A stretch of 64,000 nt of DNA from Rhodotorula mucilaginosa (GCA_034406715.1 CP137875.1:62001-126000), one strand, 5' to 3'; shown: positions 24,441 through 35,440, counted from the first letter of the stretch. Notes: generated from the sequence alone by a model not told the origin. A program made the numbers and translations.

Positions 24441-25734
24441 ATGCTGAGTTCCGTCTTTCGTCGATCCGGGACCAGTGGGTCTGGAGGGCAACGCCCCGAG
24501 AAGCAACGCTCGCTTGATAATGAACTGGCAAAAATAAAGGGCCTTTCCAAAGATGCGGAGGGTATCCTCAGGCGATACATCAACGGGCAACCCCGCGCAG
24601 AATGGAAATTCTGGTTCGAGCAAGTTGTTTGTCGCGTTTTGCGGACCGTGAGAACAGACTCTTACATGATGCGGTACCCGCACGCGCCAGACCTGGCGCG
24701 TTTTCCACCATTATCATCCACCCACCCACCGGCCCTTGCTGATTGCTTCTCATACAGCTCCGCGCACTCAAGTTTCGAGTGGCAGCGGCTGTGGAACAAC
24801 AACAGCCACGCAGTACGCCCTTCTGGAGTGGTTCAGAGGTATGCAAAATGTTTGCTGGATCTGCAACTCTCGAGACACTCCTGGCTGACCTGCTACGATC
24901 ACCCTGTGGACAGGTGGCCGAGAATGAACAGGTGCGGTTCAGCGGCGATATCTTACAAGGGTTTCGGCTAACCTGCGGCATTCGCTTCGGAGGAACAGCA
25001 ACACGCCCTGATCACTGTGCGCTTTGTGTTTCCAAGGCTATGGCATTTCTCCATTTGCCCTGTCTGATTGTTGTTGCATTACAGGCAGCCCAGGAGTCCC
25101 GAGCTCAGGTACCTGACTTCTTTTTCCAGGTAAATCTCGATGAAGGGACACTTGTGTATTAATGCCCTCATCACTCTTTGGCATTTACAGTTCTGGCACG
25201 CATTGAACTGTCTCGGTGGCACAGAGGGAAGCTATGTCGGCATATTTCAGCAATATGTGGAACCGCTGCTTGTGCTGGAACTGGAGTGGTCTGCCGGAGA
25301 CCGGAGGCACTGCACAGCCGAGCTTAACAGGTTGTTACAGGCTCTGTCTGGCGCTGGGCCTCAGGCCATCGATGCTGTGTTTGTGAGTGTCAGGTTCAAG
25401 CACGGACTTGACCAACACTGACGTTGTTTGTCCAAATCGCAGATAGGCGCAATGGCATCTGACTCTCCTCTTGTGAAAGCTATTTACAAGGCCAATCACC
25501 GTCTTGGCCTGGTGCTCCGTCGCACTACTGTGCATGGCATATCGGTGAGCTCTCCCCCTTCAGACTTGCCACAGAATTGGCACATCACGAGTCCCAGTTT
25601 ATTCAGATGCTGACACCTTGATGGCACCTTTTCAGATCCCAGCCTCTTTCTGGCAACCTGCACAATCGACCGCAAATGCCCTTGGTCCACACCTTACAAG
25701 TCGCCAACAGCGCATCTATGGGAGGTTTGAGTGA
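24441..25734 (+). CDS. Repeated-family gene, tandem copy 5
   Basis: Exons as in copy 1 shifted by 9848 bp; coding sequence unchanged. A substitution pair in intron 3 (tctccattt for tctcatttt, near 25052) is shared only with copy 6. Confidence 0.7.
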
Positions 25735-26137
25735 TAGGCATCCATCTCCTTTCTCATCTGAGTTCTTCTTCTTCTCTCTTCTTTGTTCCGACGGCGCCCT
25801 TCTTTTTGCCAGACCTATGGTTTCTCGTGTATCAAAGGACCGGTTCTCAGTATCGATTTAACCCTTCCTCTGGAGGTCCCATGCTCGCACCCCTCTTTTC
25901 CCTCCTTTTTTTCTTTCCCTTTTTTAAGAGCCTCCGTCCCTTGATTTGACATTATATACTTGACTCATAGTCTTTGGTGACTGGCGCTCCGAGGGCTACA
26001 AGGATATGATCGAGAGTGCCTGTCTTGAAACTTTGCTCCTCAACAATTTCAATTAATTCACATGGTGCACCTTTCACCTTGGCAACATGCGGTGACGCGC
26101 GTCACAGTCAAAAAATAGTAAGCGGTGCTTCTGGGAA

Positions 26138-26408
26138 TCAGCGAAAGTTGTGCCAAGGGGTCGCAGAAGGAGGAGAAGATTGGCCCTCGGGAAGTTGCGG
26201 CCATTTGACAGCCGCTCGAGACGGGTCGCCGGAGACAAAAGTCGGGCATCAGAAGGTGCTCACCGAGGCTCAGGTGTCCCTGGTGCAAGGCTCCCATCGT
26301 CGGCACGAACCCGACCAACTCTCGTCGTTCCATCAACTCGGCTCGCCATCTCCGCAGCGCAGCGACCGAAGTCAGGATCGGGAACGGCGCAGGTGGGAGT
26401 GAGGCCAT
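26138..26408 (-). pseudogene. PAN6 exon-1 fragment, array copy 5
   Basis: As array copy 1; no coding difference within exon 1. Confidence 0.85.
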
Positions 26409-26902
26409 CGTGCAATGCCGCTTTGCTCGTTCAAGGGCGGCTATGCGAGAGAGACAGCAACTCGGTGAAAAGTGGAGCGATGAAACGTGAAAATTCTTCC
26501 CAACTTCGGCTCGGCGGATCCGACTTGCCGGTCTCTCTCTCTCACATACTCTACACCTGAAGATTGCATGCTGATGGTTGGCTTAGCTCTACGTCCACTG
26601 CCGAGCTGGTCGGTTGTCCGCCGTCGCTACCTTGACTGGCTCAACTTTGCTCATCGATACCCCGAGCGCTCGACGCTCATGGCTACCGGCTGAAAGTGCT
26701 TGTCGCGCACGAGCTCGACGCGATAAGGCGGGCGAAAACCTCGCACGCGAGCCTTGCCCACGCTGCGGCCCCTGCGAGCTTGGTTCTCGTACCTCCGCGG
26801 CTTGTCCGACTGAAGTGCTTTGTCTTCGCCAAACCTCGTTTCTTCCCTCTTCTCCTTCTCTTACACTCAGGCGAAACTCTCCTGCTCTCACTTTAACTGG
26901 CT

Positions 26903-28196
26903 ATGCTGAGTTCCGTCTTTCGTCGATCCGGGACCAGTGGGTCTGGAGGGCAACGCCCCGAGAAGCAACGCTCGCTTGATAATGAACTGGCAAAAATAAA
27001 GGGCCTTTCCAAAGATGCGGAGGGTATCCTCAGGCGATACATCAACGGGCAACCCCGCGCAGAATGGAAATTCTGGTTCGAGCAAGTTGTTTGTCGCGTT
27101 TTGCGGACCGTGAGAACAGACTCTTACATGATGCGGTACCCGCACGCGCCAGACCTGGCGCGTTTTCCACCATTATCATCCACCCACCCACCGGCCCTTG
27201 CTGATTGCTTCTCATACAGCTCCGCGCACTCAAGTTTCGAGTGGCAGCGGCTGTGGAACAACAACAGCCACGCAGTACGCCCTTCTGGAGTGGTTCAGAG
27301 GTATGCAAAATGTTTGCTGGATCTGCAACTCTCGAGACACTCCTGGCTGACCTGCTACGATCACCCTGTGGACAGGTGGCCGAGAATGAACAGGTGCGGT
27401 TCAGCGGCGATATCTTACAAGGGTTTCGGCTAACCTGCGGCATTCGCTTCGGAGGAACAGCAACACGCCCTGATCACTGTGCGCTTTGTGTTTCCAAGGC
27501 TATGGCATTTCTCCATTTGCCCTGTCTGATTGTTGTTGCATTACAGGCAGCCCAGGAGTCCCGAGCTCAGGTACCTGACTTCTTTTTCCAGGTAAATCTC
27601 GATGAAGGGACACTTGTGTATTAATGCCCTCATCACTCTTTGGCATTTACAGTTCTGGCACGCATTGAACTGTCTCGGTGGCACAGAGGGAAGCTATGTC
27701 GGCATATTTCAGCAATATGTGGAACCGCTGCTTGTGCTGGAACTGGAGTGGTCTGCCGGAGACCGGAGGCACTGCACAGCCGAGCTTAACAGGTTGTTAC
27801 AGGCTCTGTCTGGCGCTGGGCCTCAGGCCATCGATGCTGTGTTTGTGAGTGTCAGGTTCAAGCACGGACTTGACCAACACTGACGTTGTTTGTCCAAATC
27901 GCAGATAGGCGCAATGGCATCTGACTCTCCTCTTGTGAAAGCTATTTACAAGGCCAATCACCGTCTTGGCCTGGTGCTCCGTCGCACTACTGTGCATGGC
28001 ATATCGGTGAGCTCTCCCCCTTCAGACTTGCCACAGAATTGGCACATCACGAGTCCCAGTTTATTCAGATGCTGACACCTTGATGGCACCTTTTCAGATC
28101 CCAGCCTCTTTCTGGCAACCTGCACAATCGACCGCAAATGCCCTTGGTCCACACCTTACAAGTCGCCAACAGCGCATCTATGGGAGGTTTGAGTGA
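26903..28196 (+). CDS. Repeated-family gene, tandem copy 6
   Basis: Exons as in copy 1 shifted by 12310 bp; coding sequence unchanged, intron-3 variant as in copy 5. It is the last complete copy; the following unit loses its gene body by a junction at about 29173. Confidence 0.7.
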
Positions 28197-28599
28197 TAGG
28201 CATCCATCTCCTTTCTCATCTGAGTTCTTCTTCTTCTCTCTTCTTTGTTCCGACGGCGCCCTTCTTTTTGCCAGACCTATGGTTTCTCGTGTATCAAAGG
28301 ACCGGTTCTCAGTATCGATTTAACCCTTCCTCTGGAGGTCCCATGCTCGCACCCCTCTTTTCCCTCCTTTTTTTCTTTCCCTTTTTTAAGAGCCTCCGTC
28401 CCTTGATTTGACATTATATACTTGACTCATAGTCTTTGGTGACTGGCGCTCCGAGGGCTACAAGGATATGATCGAGAGTGCCTGTCTTGAAACTTTGCTC
28501 CTCAACAATTTCAATTAATTCACATGGTGCACCTTTCACCTTGGCAACATGCGGTGACGCGCGTCACAGTCAAAAAATAGTAAGCGGTGCTTCTGGGAA

Positions 28600-28870
28600 T
28601 CAGCGAAAGTTGTGCCAAGGGGTCGCAGAAGGAGGAGAAGATTGGCCCTCGGGAAGTTGCGGCCATTTGACAGCCGCTCGAGACGGGTCGCCGGAGACAA
28701 AAGTCGGGCATCAGAAGGTGCTCACCGAGGCTCAGGTGTCCCTGGTGCAAGGCTCCCATCGTCGGCACGAACCCGACCAACTCTCGTCGTTCCATCAACT
28801 CGGCTCGCCATCTCCGCAGCGCAGCGACCGAAGTCAGGATCGGGAACGGCGCAGGTGGGAGTGAGGCCAT
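28600..28870 (-). pseudogene. PAN6 exon-1 fragment, array copy 6 (partial last unit)
   Basis: As array copy 1 in exon 1. Its upstream sequence at 28921-28931 (tgcggcgataa) replaces the aactcggtgaaaa of the other units. The rest of the promoter (to 29173) resembles the first unit more than the inner ones. Confidence 0.85.
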
Positions 28871-29173
28871 CGTGCAATGCCGCTTTGCTCGTTCAAGGGC
28901 GGCTATGCGAGAGAGACAGCTGCGGCGATAAGTGGAGCGATGAAACGAGAAAATTCTTCCCAACTTCGGCTCGGCGGATCCGACTTGCCGGTCTCTCTCT
29001 CACACATACTCTACACCTGAAGATTGCATGCTGATGGCTGGCTTAGCTCTACGTCCACTGCCGAGCTGGTCGCCTTGTCCGCCGTCGCTACCTTGACTGG
29101 CTCAACTTTGCTCATCGATGCCCGAGCGCTCGGCGCTCACGGCTACCGCCTTAAAGTGCTTGTCGCGCACGAG

Positions 29174-30108
29174 CGATGCTGGAATGGCTCAGAGGTGAGC
29201 ACGACACTGGATCTTGATTTCCGAGACAGCGCAGCTGACCTGATATGATGGGCTGTGCACAGACAAGCCGGAATCCTCTGGTGCGCCCTCTCGATTACAC
29301 TTACACTGGCACTTCAAAAAGGGTTCAAACTGAACAGATATCGCTTGGGAGAGCAGTGTCGGCACCTGATCAAAGTGGGTCCTTTGTCTGCCTCCCAAAG
29401 TCCCTGATGACCCGAAGCTGACGTGCTGCGCGCGTGTTACCACCAGGCCGCGCGCAATTCCAAGAGCCAGGTGCGCAAATCAGTGATTCCTCGAGCAACC
29501 CCCATATCTGCTGAAACTTCACTTGTCTGCAGCTTCAAACAGCCGTGGTTCAGTTGGAGCAGTACATTGACCAACTCCAGAACGGGCCAACGGAAGGAGC
29601 AGCCTTCAAGGATTGGCTGCAAACCACACTGAGCAGCAGCTGGGAACCTGAGTGGTGCACCAAAGATCGGATTAAGGTTCACGAGAAGCTTGCAGCCATT
29701 ACGGCCCAGGTCAGAACTGCCATCCGCCGGCAGTCAAGCTCCGCCACCATCGAAGCTATATTTGTGAGGGAGAAACATGAAACTGATTGAGAGAATGCTA
29801 ATACAGTTCTCGGCTCACAGGATGCGGCCGAAGACAGGGACACTTCCCCTCTTCTACGGGCAATCAAGGTGGCTGACAGCCGTCTCGGTCTGATCTGATA
29901 TACCACTCAAATTTTACAGGCGCCTGTGAGTGTTCATTGTTGATTCTTTCCTCAAATACGCGGAACTGGACTTTAGGTATCCAGAACATATGTCAGGACT
30001 GACTGGGGTTGTCTTCAGCACCCTGTGGCGTCATCAGCAAACTCTCTCAGTCTCTCTTTGGCAGTGTTGACAAGTCGACAAAGCGTATCGGTGGGCAGCA
30101 CTGTCTAG
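29174..30108 (+). pseudogene. Repeated-family gene, 5'-deleted copy fused to the array edge
   Basis: The array promoter breaks off at about 29173 and continues directly into WNGSE, the end of family exon 2. Recognisable parts follow: a 24-nt micro-exon 29447-29470 (AARNSKSQ), exon 5 at 29533-29763 (231 nt, with EPEWCTKDRIKVHEKL), exon 6 from 29821 (LLRAIKVADSRLGLI followed at once by an in-frame TGA at 29896) and exon 7 at about 30020-30108 (LAVLTSRQSV). Exon 1 and the CGG-N5-CCG site are gone. The stop in exon 6 removes the C-terminus, so the copy is probably dead, although it was once a distinct lineage quite unlike the tandem copies. Confidence 0.65.
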
Positions 30109-30418
30109 TTGCATCCCGGACTATAGAGTGCCTAAGCCACTGAGTTCTCTTTTCCACTTTGCTTTCACTCCTGTAGATGCCCTTTCTCTGGAAACTTTGT
30201 CTTTGGTCAGTCCTCAAAAAAGAGTCTCTCAGCGGGAGGGCGCAAGTCGGAGACAGAGACACAAATTTGGTCAAGTTTGTAATGCCTGTCCATACATCTG
30301 CAAGATTCAGAAAGACATGGAAGCACAGGGAGCAATGATGCTATAGTAGGGCAACTTGCGTTGGCAGTGTCAAGAGTAGAGTCTCGAAGTGCGCGCATGG
30401 AAAAGAGTGCATTTTTCC

Positions 30419-31613
30419 GAGTTATCTTCTAGAATGCCCCAAGATTCCCGGGGCAGTGCTAGACTGCCCCAAAAAATTGTGACCTGTCTAGAATGCCCCA
30501 AGAAAATAACCGGGTCGACCAGAATGCCCCGACGCCATCCACACTGCCCCAGAGACGCCCCGGGTCGTGCTAGAATGCCCCGGATCAGTTTCCAATGCTC
30601 CTAAATGACCCAATATGCTCCAGAATGCCCCGCGACGGTGACCCCACTCTCTACAATGCCCTGCGCCCTGCGTCCTGCTCTGACACCTCCGCGGAGCTCG
30701 AGCTCAGGCCTCTTCCGCTCTGCACCAAAACCTGTGTCCGGCAAAGACTGCATACCCTGCCACATGATGTACTGCTACGCAGTCATCTCAAGCTTTCCCA
30801 GCCAAATAGACACGTCGCTTGTTCTGGATCGCTCACTGGTAGTTTGTAGTTGTCGAATCTGAACTTTTGTAATCAACGCCACGCAACGACGGACCTCCTC
30901 CGCTCTGTACCAGTCCTAGCCTACACTTAGACAGTGTCAAGACTCAGTGTCAGACCATAGTCATCTGCAGAGGTCTCTGCTTGACCTGAAGAGGCTCTCA
31001 GTTGCGCTTAATTATGATTGTTCGCAGTTTCTCCTTTCTCTCTCCGTTGTCTTCTGCCTCGGACCCGTGTTGTTGTACCTCAAGACCAAAGTTGTGGATA
31101 CAGACATCATTGTATCATTGTGCTACCGGTACATGGAAAAGGCTCTGGTCCTGCTGCTGAGGCCTCCGAGCTTTGCGTCTTGCACTACTCTGCAAAACCT
31201 CAAAGATTGCGCCATCTTTGTGCAATTTTGCTATTTACAGCGCTGTTTTCGCAAACTACCTTTCATAGCTCAAGATGTATAGGCGCCTTTGTAAGTAGGA
31301 GTTGTGGGAGGTCGTAACCGCAAAGCTGAAGAAGCCTGAACCTGAACTCCGCGGAGCCGCGTGACCGCGCAGGGCAGTGTAGAGAATCACGTCGCCGTCG
31401 CGAGGCATTCTAGATCAGGGTGGGTCATTCTGGAGGATTGGAAAATGGTCCGGGGCATTGTAGCGTGACACGGCGCGTTCTTGGGGCAGTCTGGACGGTT
31501 AGGGGCATTCTAGATAACCCGCTCTTTTCTTTGGGGCATTCTAGACAGGTTCCAAATCTTTGGGGCATTCTAGCACTGCCCCAGGTTTTTTGGGGCATTC
31601 TAGAAGATAACTC
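30419..31613. mobile_element. Non-autonomous TIR DNA transposon, Mutator-like by its ends
   Basis: The 1195-bp element begins gagttatcttctagaatgcc and ends with its inverted complement. The arms (about 30419-30740 and 31300-31613) are long imperfect inverted repeats. It is flanked by a perfect 10-bp direct repeat gcatttttcc at 30409-30418 and 31614-31623, a target site duplication. Each arm holds many copies of a GAATGCCCC/GACTGCCCC motif, about ten in the left arm, which could be transposase-binding sites. The middle has no transposase-like frame; the longest open frame (30947-31282) is leucine-rich and featureless. Long inverted ends with a 9-11 bp duplication fit Mutator-like elements; family assignment is inference. 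An eroded end lies at 5915-5990. Confidence 0.8.
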
Positions 31614-31905
31614 GCATTTTTCCCTTGACAAAATTTGGCACACCTGCTGGTTCAGCTGGTCTTGCGCCGTGCACTCTCACTGGGCAGAGACTGGAGGGGG
31701 CTCTATGGGCCTTGCCAAACTCGCTTTTGTCAATTCCGCCGTCGTGAGGAACAACGGGGGGGTGACCTTCTCATTGAGCTTCGCGCGCTCGCCGACGCAG
31801 CCTGCTGCACCGCTGGTCCAACAGAAGCCAACGTCACGGGGCAGGCGAAACCCTCGCAACGGCCCCCACGCTGCCGCCCCTGCGATATCGGCTCTCGTAC
31901 CTCCG

Positions 31906-31916
31906 CGGCTTGTCCG
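31906..31916 (+). promoter_or_regulatory. CGG-N5-CCG site upstream of family gene at 32105
   Basis: CGGCTTGTCCG, 188 bp before the ATG. About 80 bp around it is similar to the tandem-array promoter (cacgctgc.gcccctgcga and ctcgtacctccg blocks), so the promoter, not just the motif, is homologous. Confidence 0.55.
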
Positions 31917-32104
31917 GTTCGGGGTGCTTTTTCTGCGCGAGACCTCACTGCTTTCCTCTTCTTCTTGTTCACTCCCGGGTTACGTTGCCGACTGCCGCAT
32001 TCTGTGCTGCACGCCTCCTGCGCCGGCTGACTCGGCCGGATGACTCGGCCGGGGTACCTTTTTTCGCGCCCCTGCGCCAGGGTTTCCTCACTGACCGTTC
32101 CAAT

Positions 32105-33366
32105 ATGGCCCTTCAAGACTTTGAGACTTATTTCCGCCACGAGACTTATTTCCGCCACAGGGCAGACAGAACAACGGCCTTCATCAGAGACCAGCCTCGC
32201 CACCAATGGAAGCCCTGGTTCCGTGAACAGGTCAATCGAATCTTACGGCAAATGATATTGGATCCGCAGTTGAATTCCCTCAGCGCATCAGGACTGGTAA
32301 ACATCTGTTCTGACTGCCAAGACTACCTTGTACTGAAGGTTTCTCATTTCACACATAGTGCAAGGACCTCAAGAGGCGCGCAGCCCGCGCTGTTCAAGAG
32401 CGTCAAGATACCCCATTTTGGACCGGCTCCGAGGCAAGCAAGATGTTGGATATTGTTCTGTGGAGACCGTCCTGGCTGATCTGCTGTATTCTTCCTGCGG
32501 AAAGGTACCCGAGAACAACCAGGTGCGCTGTGTGATCATGCCCACAGCAGCATGTGGGTCATTGACTTCCTGCCCTTTATCTCGCTGGGAGAACAGCAAG
32601 GGCCCAAAATTGAGGTGGGTTGTGCTCAGTGGCAACATAGACAGAAAGGAGGTTCACTGACTTGCCACATTCACCATGCAGGCGGCAATTCAGTCAAAGG
32701 ACAACGTCAGGCACAGACTCAGTATTTCCAGCTCACTCTGTGTAATAGCTGATCTTGATCAAAACCTTGCTGGCAACAGTTGAGAAATGTTTTGCACCGT
32801 CTCACGCAGTCCATAAATGATCTTCCAGGGGGAGACCACGTAGAAAACTTCCTGCAGCATCTGAGGGACAAAATGGGGCTGCAGCAGGAGTGGTGCACTG
32901 GAGATCGAGATCGATGCATGCGAGAGCTCCGTGGGATCAGCAGCGCATTGCGTGATGCTCAGACAAGGAGAACACTGTTTCGCCGCCCCTCAGCCGAATG
33001 CATTGGTCGTCGGGCCCGAGACATACTTGTAAGTTTAAATTCTGGGTGCAGATTGAATAAAGCGCTGAAATTGCCGTGCAGAAGAAGGCAATGGAATCGG
33101 GCTCCCAGCTCAACGCGGCTTTCGAGGTGGCCAATGGCCGTCTCGGCCTGGCTTACCGTACCACTCTAGTTCTTCCTGCCGCAGTCAGTTTGGCCATTCC
33201 GCGTCCGTCTCAGCTTGGTGAGGTCAAAGCTGACTATTCGGTGACACCTTTTCAGCAGACTGCAGCAACGACAGCCCATGCTCTGGGCCTCCGGTCCCCG
33301 GTTCAACTCTCCCGCAGGCAGCAGGCACACTACGGAATGTTGTATGCCGGGCACCTCACTGAGTAG
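32105..33366 (+). CDS. Repeated-family gene, dispersed intact copy
   Basis: Seven phase-0 exons: 32105-32296, 32359-32433, 32505-32522 (18 nt, VPENNQ), 32682-32705 (24 nt, AAIQSKDN), 32780-33028, 33082-33183 (102 nt) and 33256-33366, giving 256 aa. The exon plan and the lengths of exons 3, 4 and 6 equal those of the tandem copies although the protein is strongly diverged. Signatures: DQPRHQWKPWFREQ, DTPFWTGSE, LQQEWCTGDRDRCMREL, AFEVANGRLGLAYRTT and LSRRQQAHYG. Intron 2 starts with GC (gag|gcaagc). Introns 4 and 6 use gtcag donors. Exon 1 contains a small internal duplication (ETYFRH twice). No stop or frame break was seen, so the gene looks functional. Function unknown. Confidence 0.7.
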
Positions 33367-33369
33367 TTG

Positions 33370-33591
33370 CTGTACACGCACCAAGGTCTCTTTCCTTTTT
33401 CTCCCAGGAACCCTTTCAATGGAACAAAGCCCTCTTGCCCCTCTCCCACTGCCCTGGTGCTTGTTCAAATAAGCGTTGTCCTGTACACGCACCAAGGTCT
33501 CTTTCCTTTTTCTCCCAGGAACCCTTTCAATGGAACAAAGCCCTCTTGCCCCTCTCCCACTGCCCTGGTGCTTGTTCAAATAAGCGTTGTC
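33370..33591 (+). repeat. 111-bp direct duplication just after the family gene stop
   Basis: The segment from ctgtacacgcaccaagg to taagcgttgtc occurs twice in a row (starts 33370 and 33481) with no difference that I can see. It lies in the presumed 3' untranslated region of the gene ending at 33366. Confidence 0.9.
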
Positions 33592-33821
33592 CTGCTCTCC
33601 CTGTGCTCGCTGGCATGATTTACTGCCTACGGGAAATCCGCTGTCCATGGATGATGGTTTGCCTGAGTATCATGCTCCACTCGGCGCACCGGCGGCAAGC
33701 TGCCGGCTACAGGTGACATGTCCGTCCCCTCGCAACTCTGTCAAATCCTGACGCAGCAAACACTTGCGCTCGCTTGTGCCCCAGTTTGAACCGGCTAAAC
33801 TTGGTCCGGCGGCGCGCTCCG

Positions 33822-33832
33822 CGGCTTGTCCA
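33822..33832 (+). promoter_or_regulatory. Imperfect CGG-N5-CCG site (CGGCTTGTCCA)
   Basis: Lies 164 bp before the family ATG at 33996, within gctccgcggcttgtcc. The last base of the CCG half is A. Position and context match the other family promoters. Confidence 0.45.
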
Positions 33833-33995
33833 CTCGAATTGCTCTTTCCTTCGCAGCTTTGCCAAACCTAGCTTCTTTCCTCTTCTTCCCGTTCTCCTGA
33901 CACCCTCTGCCTTCTTTACGCTAGACCGCGCCAAATGAGCCAATCTTGTCACTTTACCGCACCCTCTTGTGGTAGTTTCGCTCCTGCTTTGCAAC

Positions 33996-35040
33996 ATGCC
34001 GCCCTCATGGCGAGCATTCCTCAATCGAGGGGAGAGGCCGCTGTCGCTTGCAGACGAGCTGACAAGACTCAAGGCTCGCTTCAAGCACAGCGGACCTGCA
34101 GTGGAGGCCTGCATAAAACAGCAGCCTCGCATAGAATGGAAACCCTGGTTTGAGGAAATTGTCTGTCGCACCCTGCGGGAAATGAACAGCAACAGGAACC
34201 AAAGGGAGGGCAGTGCAATGGAACTGGCCAGTCCACTTCTCTGCCAATAAAGCTGCTTGAGTCTGATGCATTCAAAGACAGATCAATCACCTCAGACGTG
34301 ACCTTGCGGTGGCGGTTGAAGAGCGGGGTGAATCGCCATTTTGGCAGGGAACAGAGGTGATCAAGCGTATCAGTTCACTGCCAAAACTGCCTCAGCTGAA
34401 TACTGCATTTACCATTCAGGCTGTGCCAGTATCCGAGCAACATGTGCGACACATTGTCTATTTCAGAAGAATGCGGAAACTAACATTGATCTGGAACAAA
34501 AGCTTGATGAGCAGGTTCAATGCCTTGCCAAAGACTCGGTGGTCTCCATGCTCATCAAGGTTCATGTCACGCATGCAGACCGCTGGTCTGAAGAAGATTG
34601 CACACAGTACACCAATGAGCTTAAAGGTATCTCAGACACGGCCAACAACGAGAATGCAAGGCGAATCAACGCAAGTCAAAAAGTGAGCTGCGAGGTACAG
34701 AAACTTCTGCTGACCCTGATTTCCGTTCACACAGGGGGACGAGTATCTCAAGCTTGACCTACGGGCAAGAATTGCCGAAGACCGCCTTGGGATGAAACCG
34801 GGGACATGGTCAACTTGGCAGGTGAGTGGGTGACAGTGCTCTTCTACAGGGGGGCGAGTAAATGTTCAATGCTAAGGAGTGCTCTGTCTCTTCCTTGGCC
34901 TGAAGTACTCCTGGCTTGAGGAGCGGGGCTATCTGAAACCAAAGCGCCAACTCCGGGCTCTTGGCCACAGCGAATTGGTGGCGCTTTCGCCTCGACAGCG
35001 TTACCGATATGGCCAGTCGCACACACATGCGGCCTTCTAG
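33996..35040 (+). CDS. Repeated-family gene, dispersed copy
   Basis: Recognisable exons: exon 1 from 33996 (KQQPRIEWKPWFEEIVCR), exon 2 34282-34356 (75 nt, ESPFWQGTE), exon 3 34420-34443 (AVPVSEQH), exon 5 34467-34682 (DRWSEEDCTQYTNEL), exon 6 34735-34821 (AEDRLGMK) and exon 7 34906-35040 ending ALSPRQRYRYGQSHTHAAF. Exon 4 is not separate: only 23 nt part exons 3 and 5. The donor of intron 1 is unclear: no phase-0 GT lies before the stop at the end of the exon-1 frame, so either an odd donor is used or the gene is damaged. The C-terminal ending is nearly the same as that of the copy at 35902, its duplication partner. Confidence 0.5.
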
Positions 35041-35059
35041 GTGTACACACTTGCTTCAT

Positions 35060-35440
35060 CTGCTGTAGGCAATATTGTGGCTAGATGTGCATACGGTATG
35101 AATGGACACCACTGGTTCGAACAACTGTAGCGGAAGTAGCGTTAGAGCCCTCTTACAATCAGAATGCAACGCAAAAGTTGTCGAGATGTGCATGGCTGCT
35201 TTTCTTCTGAATTGCCTCCCTCTCGACTCACCTGCTCTCGCACAAACGGCCAAGAGGGGACCGGAGAGCATCTACGCAACTTGGATAATCTGCTACAAAG
35301 CCCGGACATTGCAAAAACGCCGCGCCAGCCCGGCGCCGCCGCATGACCGGTTCGTGCACGCGTCATCGACGCCCTTGTCTCGCCCCATGGACCATGCTGT
35401 ACGCTTGCAGGACCGTACAGGGCTTGGAAACAATGTAAAG
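35060..35440 (+). repeat. Copy of the upstream region and first exon of the SHPRH-like gene
   Basis: Aligns with 37020-37491: both contain tgtatacggta/tgcatacggta followed by tggacaccac, then ttcctgcacgcgtcatcg and the ATG of a short frame, MDHAVRLQDRTGLGNNV here against MEDALRLQDATGLGNNV in the real locus. Most differences in that frame are synonymous. It ends before any helicase exon, so it is a promoter-plus-exon-1 fragment. Confidence 0.6.

Larger units (their letters stand above)
13839..29173 (+). repeat. Tandem array, 2462-bp period, six full units plus a partial seventh
   Basis: Unit starts: 13839, 16290, 18752, 21214, 23676, 26138 and partial 28600. Units 2-6 are exactly 2462 bp long; the first is 2451 bp because its PAN6 intron sequence differs. 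Each unit contains part of PAN6 intron 1 plus exon 1 (-), the divergent promoter, one complete family gene (+) and about 400 bp of 3' flank. Copies differ by only a handful of substitutions: for example R/C at about 18135, A/T at about 22738, and a change at 25052/27514 shared by units 5 and 6, while units 3 and 4 share ctacaggga against ctacaagga. The outermost units carry promoter variants that the inner ones lack. This fits recent unequal crossing over with homogenisation of the interior. Confidence 0.95.

Noticed and set aside
13839-29173. Array as a transposon or CRISPR-like structure
   Set aside because: Units lack terminal repeats, target duplications or short spaced repeats; they contain a complete spliced gene and a host-gene exon, as in ordinary segmental tandem duplication.
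30947-31282. 111-codon open frame inside the TIR element, as possible transposase
   Set aside because: Leucine/cysteine-rich with no DDE-type or zinc-finger pattern, and too short; the element is better read as non-autonomous.
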